Shown piece after piece: positions 38,792 to 48,990 of a stretch of 64,000 nt of DNA. The notes below the pieces were generated by a model. The model was not told where the DNA came from, did no database searches, and was given only the letters and a program-made list of their open reading frames with translations. The translations under genes and the position numbers were made by a program. The first letter of the stretch is position 1. Every line of letters starts with the position of its first letter. The stretch is from Motiliproteus sp. SC1-56 (lineage in GTDB: Bacteria > Pseudomonadota > Gammaproteobacteria > Pseudomonadales > Balneatricaceae). The DNA is taken from contig NZ_JAEMGS010000011.1 in the NCBI RefSeq assembly GCF_017309075.1, positions 62,001 to 126,000 on the forward strand, written 5' to 3'.

Positions 38792-39852
38792 AGCGTTTTA
38801 ACCTGGACCCCGCCGCACTGACCGCCGAAATGGTCGCCCTAAACCGGACCCTTCTGAAAGGAATGACCACCCTTCAGGGGCTCGGACCGATTGAGGTCGG
38901 CAGCACCCCCCGCACCCAGATTTACGCCGAGGACAAGCTCCGGCTGTTTCACTATCCCGCACGCAGCGGCACGCCAAGCCACGCACCGCTATTGATCGTC
39001 TATGCGCTGGTCAACCGCCCCTACATCCTTGACCTGCAGCCGGATCGGTCGCTGATCCGAGGCCTCACTGAGCATGGCATTCCCGTCTATCTGATCGATT
39101 GGGGCTACCCCGACCAGACCGACCGCCACCTCGACCTGGACGACTACCTGAACAACTATCTCGACCACTGCGTGGACCAGACCCTGAGTCACGCCGGCAA
39201 AGATACCTTAAACCTGCTCGGTGTCTGCCAGGGCGGTACCTTCAGCCTCTGTTACAGCGCCCTCAACCCAAACAAGGTCCGCAATCTGGTTACCCTGGTG
39301 ACACCGGTTGACTTTCGCACGGACGACAACCTGCTGGGCCAACTGACCCGGGAACTGGACCTTTCACTTGCGCTGGACACCTACGGCAACGTGCCGGGCT
39401 TTCTGCTGGCACAGTTCTACAACAGTCTGATGCCGGCACGCCTGGGGATACAGAAGAAACTTGAAATGCCGATGCAGCTGGCGGATCAGGAGAAGGCAGG
39501 AAACTTCCTGCGAATGGAGCAATGGATACAGGACAGTCCGGATCTGGCGGGGGAAGCCTGCCGCGAATTTGTGGAGCAGTTTTACCGGCGAAACGCACTG
39601 ATCACCGGCGGTCTAAAAATCGGTAACCGCGCCGTCGACCCCGCCGCTTTCAAAGGACCGGTACTCAACCTTTATGCCGCCCGGGACCACCTGGTCCCAC
39701 CTTCGGCTTCCATCGCACTGGAGGCGATCACCGGAAGCCGCGATTACAGCGCCCACGAACTCCCCGGCGGCCATATCGGCGTGTTCGCGGGCCGGCAGGC
39801 CCAGGCGCGCCTGCCGGCGCTAATCGGACGTTGGCTAAAGGCGCGCCAATAG
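38788..39852 (+). CDS. phaC: Class III polyhydroxyalkanoate synthase PhaC
   Basis: Polymerises short hydroxyacyl-CoA into PHA storage granules. The 354-aa alpha/beta hydrolase-fold protein has the class III size (about 355 aa), whereas class I and II enzymes have about 560-590. The triad is visible: Cys147 in GVCQGG (residues 145-150), Asp300 in YAARDHLVP and His329 in LPGGHIGVFAGR. YIDW-like YLIDWGYPDQTDRHLDLDDY is conserved. It is translationally coupled to phaE (ATGA). PhaA, PhaB and a phasin are not nearby, and PhaR faces it from downstream, 2 bp away. Confidence 0.96.
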   Translation: MKRFNLDPAALTAEMVALNRTLLKGMTTLQGLGPIEVGSTPRTQIYAEDKLRLFHYPARSGTPSHAPLLIVYALVNRPYILDLQPDRSLIRGLTEHGIPVYLIDWGYPDQTDRHLDLDDYLNNYLDHCVDQTLSHAGKDTLNLLGVCQGGTFSLCYSALNPNKVRNLVTLVTPVDFRTDDNLLGQLTRELDLSLALDTYGNVPGFLLAQFYNSLMPARLGIQKKLEMPMQLADQEKAGNFLRMEQWIQDSPDLAGEACREFVEQFYRRNALITGGLKIGNRAVDPAAFKGPVLNLYAARDHLVPPSASIALEAITGSRDYSAHELPGGHIGVFAGRQAQARLPALIGRWLKARQ

Positions 39853-39854
39853 CC

Positions 39855-40373
39855 TTACTTGCCGCTGCTCTCGTCCGGTGCCTGCTTGTCTTCACCGGCC
39901 GCAGCAGCCTTTGGCGTTTCAGCCTCCGACTCCGGCTTGGCTGATTTCGGCTCTTCGCCCGGGGTGAACATATTCCACATCGCCATGTTCTGGTCGGCGA
40001 TCTTGTTCATCATATTGAGCGGATTGGCCGCATCGATCATCGACTCCATCTGCTCGCGAATACGGTCCTGCTGGGAAAGAAACGCACCGATGCTCTGCTC
40101 CAGATATTGGCGCATCATTCCCTGCATGCTGTCCCCGTAAAAACGGATCAACTGCTGCAGTACCTGGTTGGTCAGCATGCCCGCGCTTTCCCCTTCCTGC
40201 TCGCTGATGATCTGAAGCAGAATGTTGCGGGTCAGGTCTTTACCGGTTTTGGAGTCCTGAACCTGAAACTGCACGTTTTCCAGGACCAGCTCTTTCACAT
40301 CCTCAAGGGTGATATAACAGCTTCGAGAGGTGTCGTAGAGGCGGCGGTTGGTGTACTTTCTTAAAATTCGCAA
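39855..40373 (-). CDS. phaR: PHA synthesis repressor PhaR
   Basis: A 172-aa regulator that binds DNA and PHA and controls phasin and granule genes in related bacteria. The N-terminal KYTNRRLYDTSRSCYITLEDV segment and the later DLTRNILLQIISEQE and FYGDSMQGMMRQYLEQS segments define the two PHB-accumulation regulatory domains. The C-terminal tail is Ala/Glu/Lys-rich and disordered. The start is TTG 40373, with AGGAAGAG about 6 bp upstream; this is the only sensible start for the conserved N terminus. It is convergent with phaC. Confidence 0.95.
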   Translation of the reverse strand: MRILRKYTNRRLYDTSRSCYITLEDVKELVLENVQFQVQDSKTGKDLTRNILLQIISEQEGESAGMLTNQVLQQLIRFYGDSMQGMMRQYLEQSIGAFLSQQDRIREQMESMIDAANPLNMMNKIADQNMAMWNMFTPGEEPKSAKPESEAETPKAAAAGEDKQAPDESSGK

Positions 40374-40611
40374 GTTAACTCTTCCTCATCCTGGCAGACC
40401 TAAACGGGGCAGCCCTGCTGGTCTTATTATTAGCGCCTTTCGCTTGTAATTTCCTGCTCAACAGTTTCGCGGGGACAAATAACAACAAGCGATGCAAGTC
40501 ACGCGATGCTTTTAAAAGCTTATTGCTGGCAATCCTACAATAGATTCTTTGATAAGGATATTTTGTCGTTTTATTTGAATGCGCCAAGCGTGTAACAAGC
40601 CCATCGCACGC
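40374..40611. other. Gene-free region upstream of phaR
   Basis: The 238 bp between phaR and the MFS gene hold no gene I can support. A perfect 12-bp palindrome, GCTTTTAAAAGC, is at 40508-40519. On the minus strand a weak promoter, TTGTAG, 17-bp spacer and TTTTAA, overlaps it. PhaR is autoregulatory in other species, and the palindrome is a candidate site for it or another regulator. Confidence 0.4.
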
Positions 40612-41763
40612 TCACATGGACGCCAGTTTCAACCAACGCCAGGCCACCACCCACCCCATGAGGCTCACGACCGCTGCAAACCAGAAAATGGCCTCTCCAT
40701 CGAAACCACTCCAGATCACACCACTCAAATAGGCCCCCAAGGCTCCGCCGATTCCAAAACCGACGCTGCTGTACAGGGCCTGCCCCTGGCCTTGAGTCGA
40801 GGCGGGGAAAAAATGATGAACCAGAGCGATGGCAGCGGCATGAAGACAGCCAAACGTCACCGCATGGAGCACCTGGGCGATCAACACCAACGGCAACACG
40901 TCCGGATAGCCCGCGGTCAACCACCACCGCAGCACGCAGGTCAGCAGACTGGCGAGAACCAGCCGACGAAGCCCGACAAAGGCGATCAGGCGGTGCATCA
41001 CCAGAAAGACCCCCACTTCGGCCACCACCCCCAGCGCCCAGAGCAGACCAATCGCCACCTTGCCATAGCCCTGCTCTGCCATGTAGATGGAGTAGAAGCT
41101 GTAATAAGGGCCGTGCCCGAGCTGGATCAACAGGCAGACGCCCAGAAAGGCCAGCACCTCCGGCCGGCGCAGAGTTGCTGACAGCGCTCCGTGGTGCCGA
41201 GAGACAACGTTTTCAGTCGTTGCCGGAACCCACAAGGTCGAAAGGGCCAGCAGCAGCATCAGCCCCCAGAGAATCGGCACCAAATAACCGATCTCCACGT
41301 AATCAAACAGGGCACCGAGGAGAACGACGGCAAGGATAAAACCCACCGAGCCCCAGACCCTGACCCGGCTGTAGCGGTGCTTATGCTCACCGAGCGCACG
41401 CAGGGTCACCACTTCAAACTGAGGGAGAATGCCGTTCCAGAAGAAGCTGAAACCGAACATCAGCCAGAGCAGCTGTCCAAATCCTTTCGCCTCGAACGCA
41501 AAGCTGAAAACAGCCAGGGTGGCAAAAGCCCCCAGGCGGATGACCAGCACCCGGCGGCCACTGCGATCGGCCAGCCAGCCCCAGAGGTTGGGGGCGATGA
41601 TGCGGGTAGCCATTAACATTGCCATCAAGGCGCCGATGGCGACTTCATCAAACCCCAGAGACTGCAGATACAACCCCCAGAAGGGAACAATCCCTCCCAG
41701 GAGCGCAAAATATGCCAGATAGAACGAGGAGAGCCGCCAGTAGCTGCTCCCGGGGCACTCCAT
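40612..41763 (-). CDS. MFS transporter, HcaT/PPP-like family
   Basis: A 383-aa permease of the major facilitator superfamily with 12 predicted helices. The N-terminal SFYLAYFALLGGIVPFWGLYLQSLGF, read in parts, and the LWGWLADRSGRR loop 2-3 motif place it with the HcaT/LacY-like subgroup (MFS_1_like). Other members move phenylpropionate or nucleosides. P. aeruginosa has a similar gene beside aroC. The substrate is unknown. It lies 8 bp after aroC and should share its transcript. Confidence 0.9.
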   Translation of the reverse strand: MECPGSSYWRLSSFYLAYFALLGGIVPFWGLYLQSLGFDEVAIGALMAMLMATRIIAPNLWGWLADRSGRRVLVIRLGAFATLAVFSFAFEAKGFGQLLWLMFGFSFFWNGILPQFEVVTLRALGEHKHRYSRVRVWGSVGFILAVVLLGALFDYVEIGYLVPILWGLMLLLALSTLWVPATTENVVSRHHGALSATLRRPEVLAFLGVCLLIQLGHGPYYSFYSIYMAEQGYGKVAIGLLWALGVVAEVGVFLVMHRLIAFVGLRRLVLASLLTCVLRWWLTAGYPDVLPLVLIAQVLHAVTFGCLHAAAIALVHHFFPASTQGQGQALYSSVGFGIGGALGAYLSGVIWSGFDGEAIFWFAAVVSLMGWVVAWRWLKLASM

Positions 41764-41771
41764 GACAGCCC

Positions 41772-42875
41772 TCAGCGGTCGGGAGCGTGGGCGGGGATCC
41801 GCGGCACCCGACTGCTGACATCGGCATTCTGCCCACGGTGGCGCAACAGGTGATCCACCAGCACCAGCGCCATCATCGCCTCCGCAATGGGGGTGGCACG
41901 GATTCCGACACAGGGATCGTGACGCCCCTTGGTGACCACCTCGATCGGCTCGCCGGCCTTATTGACGCTGCGCCCGGGCAGGCGCAGGCTGGAGGTGGGC
42001 TTGAGCGCGATATGAGCGACAACATCCTGGCCGCTGCTGATCCCCCCCAGCACGCCGCCGGCGTGATTGGAGAGGAAGCCCTCTGGAGTGATTTCATCGC
42101 GATGCTCGGTGCCTTTCTGTTCGACCACCGCAAAGCCGTCGCCGATCTCCACCCCTTTCACCGCGTTGATGCTCATCAGGGCGTGGGCCAGGTCCGCATC
42201 CAGGCGATCGAAGATGGGCTCACCCAGCCCCACCGGTACGCCGCTGGCCACCACGCTGATGCGGGCACCAATGGAGTCTCCCTCTTTGCGCAGGGCGTCC
42301 ATGTAAGATTCCATCGCCTCAACCTTGTCCGGGTCAGGGCAGAAAAACGGGTTCTTATGCACCTCCTCCCAGACCAGCTGCTCGGCCCGGATCGGCCCCA
42401 GCTGCGAAAGGTAACCCCGCACTTCTATCCCGAGGGTCCGCAGATATTTCTTGGCCACAGCACCGGCTGCGACCCGCATCGCGGTTTCCCGGGCCGATGA
42501 GCGTCCTCCGCCCCGGTAATCCCGAAGACCGTACTTCTGCTCGTAGCTATAGTCGGCGTGACCCGGCCGGAAGCTTTCCTTGATATCGGAGTAGTCCTTG
42601 GAGCGCTGATCGGTATTTTCGATGATCAGACCGATCGGGGTGCCGGTAGTGAGCCCCTCAAACACACCGGAAAGTATCTTTACCTGGTCGGGCTCACGAC
42701 GCTGGGTGGTGTGTCGCGAGGTGCCCGGCTTACGCCGGTCAAGATCCGCCTGCAAATCGTCTTCGGTAAGCGGAACCCCGGGAGGGCAGCCATCAACGAT
42801 GCAGCCCAGGGCGGGCCCATGGCTTTCACCGAAGGTGGTGACGGTAAACAGCTTTCCGATTGTGTTTCCTGACAT
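41772..42875 (-). CDS. aroC: Chorismate synthase
   Basis: FMN-dependent last step of the shikimate pathway, converting EPSP to chorismate. The 367-aa product has [21 protein letters not shown] at residues about 13-33, read in parts, the signature [20 protein letters not shown], and the C-terminal [19 protein letters not shown]. All hallmark motifs are complete. It is followed closely by the MFS gene and preceded 35 bp by prmB, matching the prmB-aroC-MFS order known in Pseudomonas. Confidence 0.98.
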   Translation of the reverse strand: MSGNTIGKLFTVTTFGESHGPALGCIVDGCPPGVPLTEDDLQADLDRRKPGTSRHTTQRREPDQVKILSGVFEGLTTGTPIGLIIENTDQRSKDYSDIKESFRPGHADYSYEQKYGLRDYRGGGRSSARETAMRVAAGAVAKKYLRTLGIEVRGYLSQLGPIRAEQLVWEEVHKNPFFCPDPDKVEAMESYMDALRKEGDSIGARISVVASGVPVGLGEPIFDRLDADLAHALMSINAVKGVEIGDGFAVVEQKGTEHRDEITPEGFLSNHAGGVLGGISSGQDVVAHIALKPTSSLRLPGRSVNKAGEPIEVVTKGRHDPCVGIRATPIAEAMMALVLVDHLLRHRGQNADVSSRVPRIPAHAPDR

Positions 42876-42910
42876 GCTCGACTCCGCTCACCGGCCTCCG
42901 AAGGCCGGGT

Positions 42911-43825
42911 TTAAAACTGACTCTGGTAACGCGCCAGATCCTCGGCGCTCAACACGAAAACGCCATTCCCCCCTTCCGGAAGATCCACCCAGATAAAGGG
43001 CACTTCCGGATAGGCCGCCTGCAGGGCGGCCTCGGAGTTACCCACCTCAACGACGAGCAGCCCGTCAGGGGTGAGAAAATCCAGGGCCTGGCGCAGAATC
43101 CGACGGGTGATATCCAGGCCATCCTCCCCGGAGATAAGCCCCATCACCGGCTCATGACGATACTCCGCCGGCATGGCCTCGAAATCCTGCTGGTCCACGT
43201 AGGGCGGGTTACTGACGATCAGCTGGTAGCGCCGCCCTTCCAGCCCTGTAAAAAGATCACCCTGGTGCGTCCTAACCCGGTCTTGCAGACGGTGGCGTTC
43301 GATGTTGCGCTCGGCGACCGAAAGCGCCTCGGGAGAAAGGTCGACCAGATCCACCGATGCGTCTTCGAACGCCTTAGCGCAGGCAATACCGATGCAACCG
43401 CTACCGGTGCAAAGATCCAGAACACTGTCCACCGCCACCTCTAAAAGCCAGGGCTCGAAGCCGTTTCGGATCAACTGAGCGATGGGTGAACGGGGCACCA
43501 GAACCTGCGCGTCAACGTAAAAGGGCAAGTCGCAAAACCAGGCCTCCCCGGTCAGGTAGGGGGCGGGCAAACGCTCCTCGATGCGGCGTTGAAAAAGGCT
43601 CAGCACCTCGGCTTTTTCGGATTTCAATAAACGCGCATGCATCACCTGGGGATCTGCGTCCCAGGGCAAACCCGCGGCATGCAGCACCAGCTGCACAGCC
43701 TCATCCCACGCATTATCAGTGCCGTGTCCGAAAAAGAGCCCGGCCCGGCGAAAGCGGGCCGCACCGAGGCGAATAAAGTCAAGGATGCTGTGTAGCTCGT
43801 CAAAAGCCGGATCTTTTGGAGTCAT
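42911..43825 (-). CDS. prmB: Ribosomal protein uL3 glutamine methyltransferase PrmB
   Basis: SAM-dependent N5-glutamine methyltransferase that modifies ribosomal protein L3. The 304-aa product has a helical N-terminal domain and a Rossmann domain with VLDLCTGSGCIGIACAKAF (SAM motif I, about residues 135-153) and the substrate-binding NPPY in LIVSNPPYVDQQDFEAMP. It differs from PrmC by the AWDEAVQLVLHAAGLPWD segment and gene location next to aroC. It is divergent from the smr gene with 90 bp between them. Confidence 0.96.
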   Translation of the reverse strand: MTPKDPAFDELHSILDFIRLGAARFRRAGLFFGHGTDNAWDEAVQLVLHAAGLPWDADPQVMHARLLKSEKAEVLSLFQRRIEERLPAPYLTGEAWFCDLPFYVDAQVLVPRSPIAQLIRNGFEPWLLEVAVDSVLDLCTGSGCIGIACAKAFEDASVDLVDLSPEALSVAERNIERHRLQDRVRTHQGDLFTGLEGRRYQLIVSNPPYVDQQDFEAMPAEYRHEPVMGLISGEDGLDITRRILRQALDFLTPDGLLVVEVGNSEAALQAAYPEVPFIWVDLPEGGNGVFVLSAEDLARYQSQF

Positions 43826-43915
43826 GAATGTCTGGATACGTCGGTTAACACTGGCCTCTGCGGCCAGGGCGGGTAAAATGGGATCCTATAGTAATGAATC
43901 TGCTGATAAAGCGCC

Positions 43916-44488
43916 ATGTCCGACCCTGATACCGCAGACACGCCCTGCTTTGCCGATCTGATCGGCAACGTGCAGCGACACCGGCATGACCGTGCCGACA
44001 CGGGAGCGGTCCGCCCCCGCGGCCCGGGACACCTTTACCGGCGCCAAGCGGCTGTCGAGGAGACCGAGGGCGTGAGTAGCGGCCTGTCAGACGCCCTATG
44101 CTCCCCGGTTTCATCCGAAGAAAGCCTGGTTTTTGCCGCTCCCGGCGTGCAGCACAACACCCTGCGCAAGCTGCGCAAGGGCCATATCCCCTGGCAACAG
44201 GGCATCGACCTGCACGGTTACCGGGTCGACGACGCCCGCGAAGCACTGGGCCGCTTTATCAGGGACGCGGCCCGCGAGGGCCTGCGTTGCGTCCTGGTCG
44301 TGCACGGCAAGGCGCTCAACGGGGACGGAACCGCCCCGATAATCAAGTCTCACGTTAACGACTGGCTGCGCCAGCTGTCGGCAGTACTGGCCTTCACCTC
44401 AGCACAACCCGTCGACGGCGGCACCGGCGCGCTTTACGTGCTGTTGCGCCGAGACCGGGATACACCCTTTACCTCATCGCCGCTTTAG
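43916..44488 (+). CDS. Smr-domain endonuclease-like protein
   Basis: A 190-aa protein with a C-terminal Smr domain (about 90-180). IDLHGYRVDDAREALGRFI gives the conserved LDLHG motif and VLVVHGKALNGDGTAPIIK the HGKG-like motif. The last G of that motif is replaced and the loop is longer. It resembles SmrB, the ribosome-collision endonuclease of E. coli, and SmrA; the N-terminal 80 residues with PG-VQHNTLRKLRKG fit SmrB. I cannot separate these with certainty. folE follows 39 bp later on the same strand. In Pseudomonas smr is likewise between prmB and folE. Confidence 0.88.
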   Translation: MSDPDTADTPCFADLIGNVQRHRHDRADTGAVRPRGPGHLYRRQAAVEETEGVSSGLSDALCSPVSSEESLVFAAPGVQHNTLRKLRKGHIPWQQGIDLHGYRVDDAREALGRFIRDAAREGLRCVLVVHGKALNGDGTAPIIKSHVNDWLRQLSAVLAFTSAQPVDGGTGALYVLLRRDRDTPFTSSPL

Positions 44489-44527
44489 CGTAGCGTACGC
44501 ACTTTTTTATTTTCCCCGGAAGCCGCC

Positions 44528-45067
44528 ATGAAAGACGCATTCACCTCCATACTCAGAGCCGTCGGAGAAAACCCGGATCGAGAAGGTCTGCGGGACACTC
44601 CCGAGCGGGCCGCCAAGGCCATGAGCTACCTGACCAAAGGCTACGGACAGACCCTGGACGAGGTGGTGAACGGTGCGCTTTTCGACTCCGACAACAGCGA
44701 GATGGTGCTGGTCAAGGACATCGAGCTCTACTCCCTGTGCGAGCACCACATGCTGCCGTTTGTCGGCAAGGCACACGTGGCCTACATTCCCTCGGGACGG
44801 GTGCTCGGACTCTCCAAGATCGCCCGCATCGTAGACATGTACGCCCGGCGGTTACAGATTCAGGAAAACCTTACCAAGCAGATCGCCGACAGCATTATGG
44901 AAGTCACGGGTGCAGCGGGCGTCGGCGTGGTCGTCGAAGCCCAACACATGTGCATGATGATGCGGGGGGTGGAAAAGCAGAACGGGCTGATGAAAACCTC
45001 CATGATGCTGGGACTGTTCCGAAACAACCCGGCCACCCGCACCGAGTTCCTCTCCCTGCTCCGCTAG
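44528..45067 (+). CDS. folE: GTP cyclohydrolase I
   Basis: Turns GTP into dihydroneopterin triphosphate, the first step to folate. The 179-aa homodecamer-type protein has the zinc ligands Cys and His in [10 protein letters not shown] (about 72) and the later Cys in [12 protein letters not shown] (about 143), plus [12 protein letters not shown] and the [14 protein letters not shown] helix. Length is typical. It has a GGAAG site before ATG 44528. The folC gene lies elsewhere in the window. Confidence 0.97.
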   Translation: MKDAFTSILRAVGENPDREGLRDTPERAAKAMSYLTKGYGQTLDEVVNGALFDSDNSEMVLVKDIELYSLCEHHMLPFVGKAHVAYIPSGRVLGLSKIARIVDMYARRLQIQENLTKQIADSIMEVTGAAGVGVVVEAQHMCMMMRGVEKQNGLMKTSMMLGLFRNNPATRTEFLSLLR

Positions 45068-45107
45068 GCTGCGACGGGCACCGAGACAACGGCTACCGCA
45101 AACGCAC

Positions 45108-46019
45108 TCACCGCACCAGCACCTCGATCCGGCGGTCCGGAACATCCCTGTCGTAGGCAGGGGCCAGGAAACCGACCCCCTCGACGTGCAGCCGTTCTCC
45201 GGGCAACCCCAGCGCCGCCAGACGACTACCCAGGCGCCGGGCGGCTGCCCGGCCCGGGCCCCGAGCCCCCGGATCACCCCGCCAGTCGGTATGCCCGACC
45301 AGCCAGACCTGGCGGTCGCTATTCCCTTCCAGCAGCTCCCCGAGCGCCTGCGCCAGATCCTGGACCTGCGACTCAGAGGGCTCCAGACCCAAGTACACGC
45401 GCCGCCCCTCGCTCAACAACAACACCAGCGAGATCGGATCGGAACCAACCTCCTCTGTCGGCGGTCGAACGTGATCTACTTGCAGGTAAACCCGGCGATT
45501 GCCCCGGCGAATCGCGTAGGCCACGAGGTATCCGGCTCGCTCCCCCTCCAACTGCGCCAGCAGGTAAAACTGCTCGCGATCTATCCCATAAAGACGGGCA
45601 ATCCCCAGCTGCGCATTGGCCCACTGGTTGCTCGGCCCGCAGTCCCGCCCCGCGCACTGATAGAGCACCTGGTCGGGCTTGAGCGCCAGGGAGCGGAAAA
45701 GATAATCAAATGCCTCCTTGCTGGTGTGCCCCGCAGGAATTCGGTAGGTGATGCGGGTTAGCATGCCCTCGACATAGCGTTCACGCTCGGGAGAGATCAC
45801 ACCGTTGATTTTACGCATAGGCCCCAATGCCAGCCGGTATTCGGGCACTGGTTGCTGTTGATAGTCGACAATGTAGGAAAGCGGGTAACGGGGAATACCG
45901 GGCAGGTCACTGGAGCCGGGGACATCCGTCGCGGCGACCGCCATCAGGCTGAAAAGAAAAGAGAAAAAACAGCAAACAAGCGCATTCAACCGGCACCGCT
46001 GCCTAATAAACAGGTTCAT
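45108..46019 (-). CDS. Secreted DUF4892/OmpA-like domain protein
   Basis: A 303-aa exported protein. A signal peptide covers about residues 1-30 with cleavage near AVA-ATD. Then comes a DUF4892-like region (about 31-190) with YRLALGPMRKINGVISPER, RITYRIPAGHTSKEAFDYL, CAGRDCGPSNQWAN and YLVAYAIRRGNRRVYL. A C-terminal OmpA/MotB-like peptidoglycan-binding fold (about 200-300) follows, with VWLVGHTDWRG and RIEVLVR. ATG 46019 follows AAGGAGCGTT. It is convergent with folE and divergent from pglL. Function unknown; anchoring to the cell wall is an inference. Confidence 0.82.
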   Translation of the reverse strand: MNLFIRQRCRLNALVCCFFSFLFSLMAVAATDVPGSSDLPGIPRYPLSYIVDYQQQPVPEYRLALGPMRKINGVISPERERYVEGMLTRITYRIPAGHTSKEAFDYLFRSLALKPDQVLYQCAGRDCGPSNQWANAQLGIARLYGIDREQFYLLAQLEGERAGYLVAYAIRRGNRRVYLQVDHVRPPTEEVGSDPISLVLLLSEGRRVYLGLEPSESQVQDLAQALGELLEGNSDRQVWLVGHTDWRGDPGARGPGRAAARRLGSRLAALGLPGERLHVEGVGFLAPAYDRDVPDRRIEVLVR

Positions 46020-46117
46020 AACGCTCCTTGTGGAGGACAACACAACAAAAAAACCGGGGCGGTATTCGATAGGACCAAGTTTCGCTATGATCGTCACCTC
46101 AGTATCCCGGGAGTACG

Positions 46118-47920
46118 ATGATGAGCCTAGCAGAAAGCCCTCACCTTTTACGCTTCAACCGCGCTTTCGTGGCCCTTTGCGGCGGTCTTTTTTTGCTGGC
46201 CCCGCTCTACTATCAGGATAATCTCGGCGGCGAGGGGCTGTACATCCCCTTCAACAATGTTGTCTGGGTTTTCACCTCCTTTATCATCGGCTTGGGGCTG
46301 ATTCGCCTGCTCACCAGCAACCAGGTGCGGGTTCCGCCACTGACCCTGCCCCTGCTCTTCTTCGTCGCGGTGACCACACTTTTAGGGGTGATCAACGAGG
46401 TTTCCACCCCGGTCTCCTGGCTGTTTCGCAACCTCGCCATCTGGGGCGGCGTCCTGCTGTTTTTCGCGGCGGCCCAGTTCCCCCTCAACCGGCGCTGGGG
46501 CGAGCGCCTGCTCTATGTACTGGTTGCCTCCAGCTTGCTGCAGGCTCTGATATGCCTGGCCCAGCTGACGATCACGTCTCCACCGCTGGGATGGCTGCCG
46601 CAATCCCCCGGGGTGCCGAGGGGGATCTTCCAGCAACAAAACCTGGCGGCCACCTTCCTGGCCACCGGCCTTGCCGCCTGTTTTTACCTGGTTACCGCGC
46701 CCGGCTTCCGACGCAGCGCCGCAGCCGCCAAAGCCCTGCTGCTGAGCGCTGCCACTCTAAATACAATGATCCTTCTGACCGCGGGTTCGCGGGTCGGCCT
46801 CCTAGCGGCGACTATCTCACTACTGCTGATCGGCGCCTGCCGCCTGCGACCGCTGCTGAACCGGCCCCGTTACGGCGTTTTTTTCCTGGTCGCGGTGCTG
46901 ATTGGCGCCGGCATCGGCACCCAGCTTGAAAGCCGAACAGGCGGCTTTTCCTCGACACTGGACAAGCTCGAAGCCGTATCAAGCGGCACCGACGACCCGC
47001 AACGAGGTGACGTGCGCCTGATGATCTATGGCTCGAGCTGGGACCTGTTTAAGCAGGCACCCATTATGGGCCACGGTATCGGCGGCTTTCAAAAAGCCTG
47101 GCACGACTACAAGCCCCTGTATCACGATAAACACCCCGACGCCGCATTCCTCAAGGATCGGCTCACCCATCCCCACAACGAAATCCTGTTCTGGGGGCTA
47201 GAGGGCGGGCTGCTGGCACTGCTCGGCCTGCTGGTGGTCGCGGTTGCGTTTTTACGCCAGATCTTTCGGCTGGGATGGCAGCGGGGCGGCGCCTACCTGG
47301 CCCTGGTGATTCCCATCACCCTACACACCCAAGTGGAGCTTCCATTCTATATTTCACAACTCCACTGGCTGACCCTGATGCTACTGGTGGCGCTCGCGGC
47401 CAGTCATCATGTCCGCACCCGCCCGGTGCGGCTATCTCGAATGGCACGCCCGCTGGTTCTTGCCACCGGGGTGGCAATCCCCACCCTCGTTACCGTGTTT
47501 ATGAGCCACAGCCTGGTGGCCAATCGCTACCTGACCGATGTCACCTTTACCCAGGCGCCGCAAGCCGAGCAGGCCAAGAAATTGCGTTTTGCCGAACAGA
47601 ACCTCTTTTATCAGGACCGCGCGGAGTTTATCGCTATGCAGGGGCTGCTACGTTATGCCCTGGCCAAACCGGAACCGGCGCTACTGCCGCGCTACATCGA
47701 CTGGGCGGAGGCGTTTCTGGAGGTAATTCCCGAGGCCAGCATCATGTCGGCCCTGGCGGTTGCCCTCTATGAAAACGGGCAGGAACAGGAAGGAGCTGAG
47801 ATGATCACCCACGCCATAGCGCTCTACCCAACTCAGGCGCCGGTACGCCAGGCGGAGGATTACCTCAACAAACAGGGGCTGGAATTTAACGTGCCGCGAC
47901 CGGGCTACCTTAAGCCCTGA
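46118..47920 (+). CDS. pglL: PglL-type O-oligosaccharyltransferase (Wzy_C family)
   Basis: A 600-aa inner-membrane protein with about 12 helices and a C-terminal periplasmic TPR-like region (about 470-600). The Wzy_C domain (about 185-370) carries the catalytic-type loop [18 protein letters not shown] near residues 346-363. The following [22 protein letters not shown], read in parts, is the PglL/PilO signature for transfer of glycans to pilins or other proteins, not to lipid A core. Start ATG 46118 has GGGAG before it; ATG 46121 is next. No pilin gene lies nearby. It overlaps gpsA by 16 bp at the 3' end. Confidence 0.9.
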   Translation: MMSLAESPHLLRFNRAFVALCGGLFLLAPLYYQDNLGGEGLYIPFNNVVWVFTSFIIGLGLIRLLTSNQVRVPPLTLPLLFFVAVTTLLGVINEVSTPVSWLFRNLAIWGGVLLFFAAAQFPLNRRWGERLLYVLVASSLLQALICLAQLTITSPPLGWLPQSPGVPRGIFQQQNLAATFLATGLAACFYLVTAPGFRRSAAAAKALLLSAATLNTMILLTAGSRVGLLAATISLLLIGACRLRPLLNRPRYGVFFLVAVLIGAGIGTQLESRTGGFSSTLDKLEAVSSGTDDPQRGDVRLMIYGSSWDLFKQAPIMGHGIGGFQKAWHDYKPLYHDKHPDAAFLKDRLTHPHNEILFWGLEGGLLALLGLLVVAVAFLRQIFRLGWQRGGAYLALVIPITLHTQVELPFYISQLHWLTLMLLVALAASHHVRTRPVRLSRMARPLVLATGVAIPTLVTVFMSHSLVANRYLTDVTFTQAPQAEQAKKLRFAEQNLFYQDRAEFIAMQGLLRYALAKPEPALLPRYIDWAEAFLEVIPEASIMSALAVALYENGQEQEGAEMITHAIALYPTQAPVRQAEDYLNKQGLEFNVPRPGYLKP

Positions 47921-48954
47921 TCCTCACTTGCCGAGGGTGCGCTCGCACCCTCGAACTCGACGTCAGTTGCCTGCTCACGCAACATAAGGTTACGCACCAC
48001 GCTCGCGACCGACTGCCCTTCAAACACCACGGCGTAAAGGGCATTAACCAGCGGCATGGGAATACCGGCAGTTTCAGCCTGAGCTTTGATATAACGGATA
48101 CTGTTGACCCCTTCGGCCACCTCACCAAGCTGGCCGACAGCCTCATCGAGGGTTTTTCCCTCGCCCAGGGCATAGCCGACACGGTAGTTGCGACTCAGGG
48201 GCGACATGCAGGTGGCGATCAAATCCCCCACCCCCGCCAGCCCCAGAAAGGTCATGGCATCGGCACCCTGGGCCACCGCGAAACGGCTCATTTCGGCTAG
48301 ACTGCGGGTGATCAACATGCTGCGGGTGTTTTCGCCCATCCCCATGGCGGCGCACATCCCCGCGGCGATGGCATAGATATTTTTCAATGCCCCCCCGAGC
48401 TCCACGCCCTCCACATCGGCGCCGGCGTAGACGCGGAAATAGTCGCAGTGAAGCACCGCTTGAACGCGGCTGCAGAGCTCCGGAGAACGGCTGGCGATCA
48501 CGGTGGCGGTCAGTTGCCGGGCGCCGATTTCCTTGGCCAGATTGGGGCCGCTCAACGCCCCTACCAGACACTGAGGGGCCTCTTCGGACAACACCTGGCT
48601 CATCAGTTTAAAGCTGCCGGCCTCCACCCCCTTGGTGGTGCTGACCAGCATCTGCCCTGCCTGTAGCCAGGGCTTCACCTGGCCCATCACATCCCGGAAG
48701 TGCTTGCTGGGGATGGAGACGAAGATCACATCGGCGCTGGCAAGGGACTCGAAATCGGTCACCGGGTGGAGGTTGCCATGCAGCTCCGTTCCCGGCAGGT
48801 AGCGCCGGTTTTCCCGGCTCAGGGCCATTTCCTCCGCCTGCTGCGGATTGCGCATCCACTGGTAGACCCGATGCCCATTTCCTGCCGCGATATTGGCCAG
48901 GGCGGTGCCGAAACTGCCCCCGCCCAACACACTTATTTGCAGCGAATCGCTCAT
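47905..48954 (-). CDS. gpsA: Glycerol-3-phosphate dehydrogenase [NAD(P)+]
   Basis: Reduces dihydroxyacetone phosphate to sn-glycerol-3-phosphate for phospholipid synthesis. The 349-aa product shows the NAD motif [16 protein letters not shown] at residues 9-24, the [13 protein letters not shown] segment, [17 protein letters not shown], the [11 protein letters not shown] substrate loop with the catalytic Lys, and the C-terminal [11 protein letters not shown] and [12 protein letters not shown] motifs. All key residues are present. It lies 36 bp after rhlB on the same strand and overlaps pglL in the opposite strand. Confidence 0.97.
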   Translation of the reverse strand: MSDSLQISVLGGGSFGTALANIAAGNGHRVYQWMRNPQQAEEMALSRENRRYLPGTELHGNLHPVTDFESLASADVIFVSIPSKHFRDVMGQVKPWLQAGQMLVSTTKGVEAGSFKLMSQVLSEEAPQCLVGALSGPNLAKEIGARQLTATVIASRSPELCSRVQAVLHCDYFRVYAGADVEGVELGGALKNIYAIAAGMCAAMGMGENTRSMLITRSLAEMSRFAVAQGADAMTFLGLAGVGDLIATCMSPLSRNYRVGYALGEGKTLDEAVGQLGEVAEGVNSIRYIKAQAETAGIPMPLVNALYAVVFEGQSVASVVRNLMLREQATDVEFEGASAPSASEDQGLR

Positions 48955-48990
48955 GGCTAACGCTTCCTTGTTTCAGACACCGGCTTCGCC

